NCBI GenBank assembly: GCA_028818795.1
Contig: JAPPND010000096.1
Span: 1-55,175, forward strand
Direction: 5' to 3'
DNA length: 55,175 nt
Source: Gammaproteobacteria bacterium
Lineage (GTDB): Bacteria > Pseudomonadota > Gammaproteobacteria > Pseudomonadales > Azotimanducaceae
The translations under genes were made by a program, and so were the position numbers. Numbering within the stretch: the stretch's first letter is position 1; each line of letters opens with the position of its first letter. Below are positions 50,067 through 55,175 of the stretch, piece after piece. The notes beneath the pieces are model-generated. The model was not told the DNA's origin. It worked only from the letters and a program-made list of their open reading frames with translations, and did no database searches.

Positions 50067-51545
50067 CTATGATCCAATTCGTGCCACGCCTTCTCCGTCT
50101 TGCGGGAACGCGGCGACCCCAAGCTGCCTAGCTAGGCATCCAAGGTCAAGACTCGAGAGCAAACCGGCCGTAATCGGCCGTTTGGCATCCCAGAAAACGA
50201 ACGAGTTGAAGAAACCCTTGGCTTTCTCGCTGTTCAACATCACCGCAATTTTTTGGGCTTCATCCTCCGATTGGCATGCAAGGAAGTAGGCGGTGTCGTC
50301 GAGGACCACGCATTTGTTGTCGAATGGACCGACGCACCGGAAATCGAGCTGCTTGTAAAACCCTGAGATTGCGACCTTCCACGGTGCAAAGCTGTATCCA
50401 CCGACACCGAAGACAGAAAAACGGGGGCGGTTCCGATAGATTGAACTCGAACGGGAATCGAGCGTCGGCGCATGTGATTCGAGATACTGCCACGTGAGCG
50501 GCGCTCGGTCGGCAATCACTGAAGTATCCTCGCCGACCGTTTGTTGCGTGACGAGCATGTAACGAGATGGTGTGGCGCCCTTGGCTAGCTCCGAACTCTT
50601 CAGCATTGGGAATAGAAAGTCTGCTTCGAGCTCGACCGTTTCGCCGAGTCCGTTGACATAGAGGCGCCGATCTTCAGTTGGCCGTAATTCCATGATCCTT
50701 GAGCAATCGTGTTTGATGCCGGAACGCCATTTCAAGGGTGACTCACCGCTAAGGTGGCCGTGTGCTTTGTGAGCAGCTAGATCTGCCACAAGTCTCTCGC
50801 CCCGCAATGCAAAGGTAGAAGTTGACTCGCAAGACTCGAGGCTCGGGTGTACCTCGCATTCCTTTGAGGACGTGCCCGGTTGCAATTCGCAAACCAGAAG
50901 ACACGCATCTACAGCAGCACCGAACTGAGCCAGTGCATCGATTTTGTAGACCGCAGTCCGCGCGACTCCGACATGGTGCTTCCAAGCGTGGAGTAGAACC
51001 TTGCGAGCCACAACGGTCTTGCACAGCATTGCCAATGTGGCTGAGCGTCCCGAAAGGCAGCGCAGTAGACACATCAGTATCCATTCGGATATGTCAAAAT
51101 TGCTCTTCCCGGTGATCGCATCGAAGCCGCTAAGCCCTAGGAAGTTGGATTTAACCGGTAGGTTCGTTCCACTGATTGCACCAACGGCGGAATTGGTTAC
51201 CCATGGGGGGTTTCCGACCACAAGGATCGGTTCCTGAAGTTCGTCGAGCGTCGTTTCCCAGTCCTTCGCGAAGAACTCCTCGCAGCGGACTAGCGCCCTG
51301 GGGACGGCAGAACGGGCTACGCGTACATGCTCGGGGTTCACATCGTAGCCTAGGAGGGTATCGCACTTCGGGAAAGCCTTACGTGACGCCTTGAGGAACG
51401 CACCCGTGCCGCAGGTTGGCTCGACGATTGACGCCGGTTCAAGACCGACTCTAGACAATAGGTCGCAGGCACTTTGCGCTAGTGCATCCGGGGTCTGGAA
51501 GTCTCCGAATTCTGCTCGCCTAGCTTTGGCTGACATCCCTTTCAA
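50067..51545 (-). CDS. N6-adenine DNA methyltransferase (NPPW type) of a type II R-M system
   Basis: A 492-residue SAM-dependent methyltransferase. The SAM-binding motif I is VEPTCGTGAF (41-50), and the catalytic motif IV is NPPW (112-115), the pattern of gamma-class m6A enzymes. The C-terminal part has no methyltransferase motif and should hold the target-recognition domain. It starts (ATG 51545) overlapping the stop of the restriction-endonuclease remnant by 4 bp. Base composition is clearly lower in GC than its neighbours, consistent with horizontal transfer. The methyltransferase frame is intact. Confidence 0.82.
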   Translation of the reverse strand: MKGMSAKARRAEFGDFQTPDALAQSACDLLSRVGLEPASIVEPTCGTGAFLKASRKAFPKCDTLLGYDVNPEHVRVARSAVPRALVRCEEFFAKDWETTLDELQEPILVVGNPPWVTNSAVGAISGTNLPVKSNFLGLSGFDAITGKSNFDISEWILMCLLRCLSGRSATLAMLCKTVVARKVLLHAWKHHVGVARTAVYKIDALAQFGAAVDACLLVCELQPGTSSKECEVHPSLESCESTSTFALRGERLVADLAAHKAHGHLSGESPLKWRSGIKHDCSRIMELRPTEDRRLYVNGLGETVELEADFLFPMLKSSELAKGATPSRYMLVTQQTVGEDTSVIADRAPLTWQYLESHAPTLDSRSSSIYRNRPRFSVFGVGGYSFAPWKVAISGFYKQLDFRCVGPFDNKCVVLDDTAYFLACQSEDEAQKIAVMLNSEKAKGFFNSFVFWDAKRPITAGLLSSLDLGCLARQLGVAAFPQDGEGVARIGS

Positions 51546-52202
51546 CCTACTCTGACGACTCCGCTAACGTACCCAGCCCGGTCAATGGCACGTGAGTATT
51601 GTAGCCGCCATTGGAGCGCATTCGAGATTGTCAGGTATCCTTGACGCGGAGGGTCTTGAACGAGTTCCTTGGCGAATGCGACAGCCTCTGAATCGTCGAT
51701 GGGCAGGTTGCGGTCGTTCATGAAAGCGACGATGTCCTCCTCGTTTCCGTCTCGTTCGATGATCGCCCTAATCCCCCGGGTGGTCTGGTAGTCGGCGGTT
51801 CGATCCTCGTCCACGAAGATCGTGTGCAGGATCTCTAGTCTGGCGGTCTGGGTTCGGTCGTTGTCTGACTTCTGGTAGACGAAAACCAGCAAAGAGTAGC
51901 CAAGCCCATGCACCTTCTGACGAGCGGACTTGAACGGCGAAGAAGACTGCGGTTGTTTGACGCTTGTTACTTTCATGTCAACGTTCAGCTCTGGGAAAAT
52001 CTATGCCCTTTGCCGAGCTACCTACCTCATAGGTATACGTCTGCTCAAGCTCCCGTTGGAACTTGTGCTCTAGGTAGGTACCGACCGCCTTTCCGTCAGT
52101 TACGCCAAACAGCGTTGGTTCGTCGTGGATGGACTCGTCGGCGGCGAACCTAGCCGCTTCAGTCAGCAGGGATGGAATGCGGAGTAAAGGTCTTCCCGTC
52201 AT
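51542..52202 (-). pseudogene. Type II restriction endonuclease split by a one-base frameshift
   Basis: Two open frames abut: 52202-51978 (YLEHKFQ, SSAKGIDFP) and 51976-51542 (MKVTSVKQPQSSSPFKSARQ, YSLLVFVYQK). Removing one T from the run of four at 51996-51999 joins them as GIDFP-ELNVDMKVTS, which restores a PD-(D/E)XK active site (D in GID, D-M-K) with an upstream Glu in YLEHKF. The full protein would be about 219 residues. It lies head-to-tail before the methyltransferase. As written, the enzyme would be inactive, which leaves an orphan methyltransferase; a sequencing error in the homopolymer is the main alternative. Confidence 0.78.
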
Positions 52203-52361
52203 TGTCGTGGGACCGTAGTGGCTGGCACTTCAGTGCACCGACAGCGTGAACCTAAACGGCCACCACTCTTGGCGCAAGTTGGGCTTGGGCGTCGCCATAG
52301 GCTGCGATCAATCGACAGCCAACGAGTTGGCATCGCTCCACTGCCATCGTATTGCATCCGG

Positions 52362-52799
52362 TCAAGCGACGTCTTGCTTACGTAGTCCACGCTTCATCCT
52401 CACCGACGATCGGCGCATGACCCGCTGCGAGACCGGGTCGACCTCGATGCCGACGGATTCCAACGCCGTTAGACCCAGAATGGGTTCGACACAATCGCTG
52501 CCGAACCAGATCGTCGTACCGACGATCTCTCCCATGAACTCGATCTCGGCCGATGCCACATCCACGGTCTCCTCGCGCCCGTCGGCTAGTTCATAGGTCC
52601 GCTGGCCTTTCGGCAGGAGGCCTATCTCGAGTAGTGCCTCACTTGGCACGACGCAATCCATGTATCCGGTGTCCACGAGGAAAAGCCCGTCCCAGGATCG
52701 ACTTGGGTCGGCGGGGTTGCGAACGGTGGCGGTGACTTGGACGACACCCATGGGAGAGACTCCGTCAACTACGAGAGGCCGTCGTTTTACTAGACGCAT
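52362..52799 (-). CDS. Retropepsin-like (clan AA) aspartic protease homologue, copy 2
   Basis: A 145-residue single-domain protein. The active-site motif is FLVDTGY (near 40-46, Asp-Thr-Gly), followed by YELADGREE and ILGLTALESVGIEVDPVSQRV, which is the hallmark hydrophobic-Gly and C-terminal pattern also seen in the 43979-44335 protein. The two are alike in layout (DSG/DTG, LADG, LESLG/LESVG) but differ elsewhere, so they are old paralogues or separate acquisitions. The region 52203-52361 upstream of the R-M genes shows nothing. Confidence 0.7.
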   Translation of the reverse strand: MRLVKRRPLVVDGVSPMGVVQVTATVRNPADPSRSWDGLFLVDTGYMDCVVPSEALLEIGLLPKGQRTYELADGREETVDVASAEIEFMGEIVGTTIWFGSDCVEPILGLTALESVGIEVDPVSQRVMRRSSVRMKRGLRKQDVA

Positions 52800-52829
52800 T
52801 TGGCGATCACCTGGCAGAGGGGGTATTTC

Positions 52830-54215
52830 TTACCCGCTTTCGGGTCGTCGACGCAACATGGTGGCACTCTGATAGCACCTCGACGCGAAGCCTTGCCCGG
52901 CGGCGTAGCGCTCCGCGTCCCGCCAAACGCGCATCAGGTTCAGACCCAGGATCTTCGCGATGGCGTCCTCGTCGTAGCCGCGCTCCAACATGCCGGCCAC
53001 CAGGTTCGGAAAGTCGCCGACATCCTTCAAGCCGATCGGCAACGTGTCGCCGACGCCGTCGAAGTCGGAACCCAAGCCAACGTGATCGATGCCGGCTAGC
53101 GCCACCGCGCGGTCGATGTGGTCGAGCACCGTATCCACGGTGGCAAAGGGGTAGGGGTGTTCCGCCGCGTAGGCTTCCCTGAATCCGCGCCGGGCCTCGG
53201 CGTCGGGCTCAAGTCCGAGGAAATGCGCAAGCATCGCGGCATCGCGGCGCATGGCCCACTCCCGGGCGTCGTCCGAGACGAAGCCGCTTCCGAAGTTGAT
53301 CTGCACCACGCCGCCACCATCGGCGACAGCCTTCACCATGTCGTCGCTCATGTTGCGGTGGAACCCGGGGATGAAGTGCCGCAGCGAAGAGTGCGAGGCG
53401 ATCACGGGCGCCTTGGACAGTTCGAGAACCTGCCAGGCCGCCTTGTCGGAAAGGTGCGAGATGTCGATCATCACGCCGCGCCGGTTCAACTCCGGTACCG
53501 TTTCTTTGCCCAGTTCCGAGAGCCCATCCCAACGTTCGTTCAGGTCGTAGCTCGAGTCGGCGTAGCGGTTCGACTTGGAGTGGGCGAGCGACACGTATCG
53601 GATTCCGCGGGCCACAAAGTGATCGAGGTTTTGGAGTGTTCCCTCTAAAGGGCTCGCGTTCTCCATGCCGAGCGCCAGGGCTACCCGGCCCGAACCGCGC
53701 AGCTGCGCGACGTCTTCCGTACAGGTGACGATGCGGAATTTCCCGGGGTGCTTCTCGGCGAGACCTTCGACCAAGTCGATGAGTTCGTCGGCGAGGCGCC
53801 GGGACTCCCCGGCATCCGCAGACCGCGCGGGCGTGAAGATGGACATGAACGCCACGTCGAGACCTCCCTCCCGTGCCCGGGGGAAGTCGAATTCGCGTGC
53901 AGGTACGGAAATCCCGAGGTCTGCCGCTTCTCGGTACAGCCGATACGGCGCGTCGATGTGCGTGTCGACGACGAGGTACCTTTGGGCCAGCGTATGTGCG
54001 CGGTCATCGGGACCGTCAGTGCATCCTGCCAAGAGAACGGCGGCGGCTAGCGCCCCGCTGGCGAAACCTCCGCGCTGGTGACGGCGCCCCTTCGCTCGTA
54101 GGGGACGGGCTTGTCCCGTCCCGCCAAACCTCGTGGGGTGTGCGTCGCAGGCGAGGGCACTTGGCGTGCGCGATAGCGTCGTACCAACGGGTTTTTTCCA
54201 TTGAAGGTCATTCAC
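52830..54215 (-). CDS. Membrane dipeptidase (peptidase M19), lipoprotein
   Basis: A zinc dipeptidase of M19 type. Metal ligands appear as DTHID (H-x-D), GMENASP (Glu), DISHLSD and ASHSSLRHF (His), and GLGSDFDG (Asp). A lipobox LAGC (Cys codon 54023-54021) follows a hydrophobic stretch, so the mature enzyme is a lipoprotein. The start is unclear: no ATG lies between the lipobox and a class A REP element at 54097-54122, and the first in-frame GTG upstream is 54215. Coding through the REP would give an unusually long, non-hydrophobic N-terminus, so the REP may have disrupted the original start or the true start is non-standard. Confidence 0.78.
   Translation of the reverse strand: MNDLQWKKPVGTTLSRTPSALACDAHPTRFGGTGQARPLRAKGRRHQRGGFASGALAAAVLLAGCTDGPDDRAHTLAQRYLVVDTHIDAPYRLYREAADLGISVPAREFDFPRAREGGLDVAFMSIFTPARSADAGESRRLADELIDLVEGLAEKHPGKFRIVTCTEDVAQLRGSGRVALALGMENASPLEGTLQNLDHFVARGIRYVSLAHSKSNRYADSSYDLNERWDGLSELGKETVPELNRRGVMIDISHLSDKAAWQVLELSKAPVIASHSSLRHFIPGFHRNMSDDMVKAVADGGGVVQINFGSGFVSDDAREWAMRRDAAMLAHFLGLEPDAEARRGFREAYAAEHPYPFATVDTVLDHIDRAVALAGIDHVGLGSDFDGVGDTLPIGLKDVGDFPNLVAGMLERGYDEDAIAKILGLNLMRVWRDAERYAAGQGFASRCYQSATMLRRRPESG
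54097..54122 (+). repeat. REP-like element, class A
   Basis: CGTAG followed by GGGACGGG-CTTGT-CCCGTCCC: a GTAG head and a perfect 8-bp stem, the same hairpin as at 24861. It sits where the dipeptidase leader should begin. Confidence 0.78.
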
Positions 54216-54670
54216 GGTTGGTGAGCCATGATGAATACCGGGGTCTCGCACACGGCGTAGGGCCAGATGTGTTGCTCATTCAGCATCTGGCGATGGATGT
54301 GCACGGGTTCGACGCGCTCGCGGTGGAGTTGCTCGGCCGACGGCGCGAGCACGATGCTGTCGATGGACTCCCAGATGGGATTCACGGGCTTCAGGGCGCC
54401 GATCTCGCAGTGCGTCTCCCAGGAACCCGGATGCAGTTCCCGCACGTCGATGGTGTCTACGAAAGCCCAGTGCGAGAACACAATTGGGTCGCCCGTTGCG
54501 AATACCAGGGGAAGACGCTCCTCCGCCCCCCTCGCCTCGTCGAGCAAATCCCGGGCGACGATCCAGGGATGTGAGTCGATGTAGGTGGCACCGTCGGCAT
54601 GGCCTTCGATGATCTTGGCCAGCGCCTTCGCATCGATGGCGGTACAGATACAACGGGAACTGACGGTCAT
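54212..54670 (-). CDS. Hypothetical protein, 152 residues
   Basis: ATG 54670 to TGA 54212. The protein is even in composition, with HWAFVDTIDVRELHPGSWE, DSIVLAPS and a conserved-looking HIHRQMLNEQHIWPYAV. I do not recognise the family. It has no signal peptide or membrane segment and lies 3 bp beyond the possible dipeptidase start on the same strand, so the two could be co-transcribed. Confidence 0.55.
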   Translation of the reverse strand: MTVSSRCICTAIDAKALAKIIEGHADGATYIDSHPWIVARDLLDEARGAEERLPLVFATGDPIVFSHWAFVDTIDVRELHPGSWETHCEIGALKPVNPIWESIDSIVLAPSAEQLHRERVEPVHIHRQMLNEQHIWPYAVCETPVFIMAHQP

Positions 54671-54690
54671 CGGGCGACGAAGCGCGTGCC

Positions 54691-54733
54691 GTGGGGCGAC
54701 CCTAACGCGTTGCGAAGCTACGCGCGGTTGCCC
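54691..54733 (+). repeat. REP-like element, class B, degenerate copy
   Basis: GTGG in place of GTAG, then GGCGACCCTAACGCG, and GGTTGCCC as the distal arm. It has the class B layout but weaker pairing. Confidence 0.5.
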
Positions 54734-54772
54734 GTGCTGACACGAGCCCGGGCCGTTTCTTTACATGCACAC

Positions 54773-54798
54773 GGGCGAGGACAAGCCTCGCCCCTACG
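54773..54798 (-). repeat. REP-like element, class A, with covarying stem
   Basis: GGGCGAGG-ACAAG-CCTCGCCC followed by CTACG. A third stem sequence that keeps all 8 pairs and the ACAAG loop. Confidence 0.75.
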
Positions 54799-54849
54799 AT
54801 GTCTTCGCAAAGACAGCCGGTTGGCAAACATCCGACGCGCTTAGGGAAT

Positions 54850-55170
54850 CTAGTCGTCCTCGACCACGACCGCGGTACCCACGGCCAGCAGTTCGGCAGC
54901 GCCGCCCATCATCATGGACGTCGTGAACCGCGTCGCGACCACCGCGTTGGCACCCAGCGACTCGGCTTCCGCGACCATGCGGTCGAGCGCCTGTTCGCGG
55001 CTCTCCGAGATCAGCTTGGCGTATTCGAGTACTTCGCCACCGACGATGTTCCTGAGCCCGGCCAATATGTCCTTGCCGATGTGCCGGGCGCGCACGGTGT
55101 TGCCACGCACTAGGCCGAGGGTATTGACGATGCGCTTGCCGGGCACCGTCTCTGTCGTAACGACGATCAT
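54850..55170 (-). CDS. YbjQ/UPF0145 family protein
   Basis: A 106-residue protein with the UPF0145 pattern: VNTLGLVRGNTVRARHIGKDI, a SREQALDRMVAEAESLGANAVV helix-strand unit and a Gly-rich GGAAELLAVGTAVVV end. It resembles a pentameric dodecin-like or heavy-metal-binding family; the function is unknown. The open frame is complete from ATG 55170. Confidence 0.85.
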   Translation of the reverse strand: MIVVTTETVPGKRIVNTLGLVRGNTVRARHIGKDILAGLRNIVGGEVLEYAKLISESREQALDRMVAEAESLGANAVVATRFTTSMMMGGAAELLAVGTAVVVEDD

Positions 55171-55175
55171 TTCAA

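Noticed and set aside
54190-54200. Run of six T after the dipeptidase start region as a terminator
   Set aside because: No stable stem precedes it in either direction.

Overview
The window reads as a GC-rich proteobacterial chromosome segment, most likely from an uncultivated gammaproteobacterium. Evidence for this is the uvrC-pgsA-tRNA-Cys gene order, a DUF2059 protein, SapC and tryptophan-halogenase-like genes next to a TonB-dependent receptor end, a YqiJ/YqiK-type NfeD-flotillin pair, and frequent GTG/TTG starts. The taxonomic call is an inference; there is no rRNA gene here.

Layout. 1-7070: the last 54 bp of a probable TonB-dependent receptor and a strong terminator, then halogenase-SapC-cupin_8-halogenase, then a GH3 glycosidase preceded by a perfect LacI-type operator. 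This looks like a carbohydrate/TonB-linked locus. 7306-12084: a three-gene 2-oxoacid oxidoreductase (GltD-like flavo-FeS subunit, fused gamma-alpha subunit, TPP beta subunit). 12085-15121: a 'graveyard' with two secreted proteins that share an undescribed C-terminal domain, an M15-peptidase-like remnant, a duplicated 321-bp copy of the korB tail, and an AlbA_2/RecG-like remnant. 15166-21679: phosphotransferase, an N-extended GAPDH, an APC permease and small conserved genes. 21710-24736: uvrC, pgsA, tRNA-Cys, STAS protein. 24882-30923: ankyrin protein, MaoC-like dehydratase, and a Tat-type IorAB molybdenum hydroxylase. 31314-33359: NfeD-like protein and flotillin. 33816-37784: CHY zinc finger overlapping hydantoinase A and B. 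38027-45039: Uma2 nuclease, secreted protein, a brnT-brnA-small RND-like gene operon, two tRNA-Leu, a five-bladed propeller protein, glyoxalase II, retropepsin-like protein, phosphopantetheinyl transferase. 45065-50030: acyl-CoA synthetase divergent from an HpcH aldolase-enoyl-CoA hydratase-rmuC run. 50067-52202: DNA methyltransferase plus a frameshifted restriction endonuclease. 52362-55170: second retropepsin, M19 dipeptidase, unknown protein, YbjQ.

Two related families of dispersed intergenic elements run through the window. Each has a 5' GTAG head followed by a palindrome, which is the signature of REP sequences mobilised by RAYT (TnpA-REP) transposases. Stems covary while the pentaloop stays constant, and two genes take their TAG stop codon from the GTAG head. 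No RAYT gene lies in this window.

The most useful leads are the REP family, the third gene of the brnTA operon, the CHY-hyuAB arrangement, the shared domain of the two secreted proteins, and the decayed restriction endonuclease whose methyltransferase is intact.
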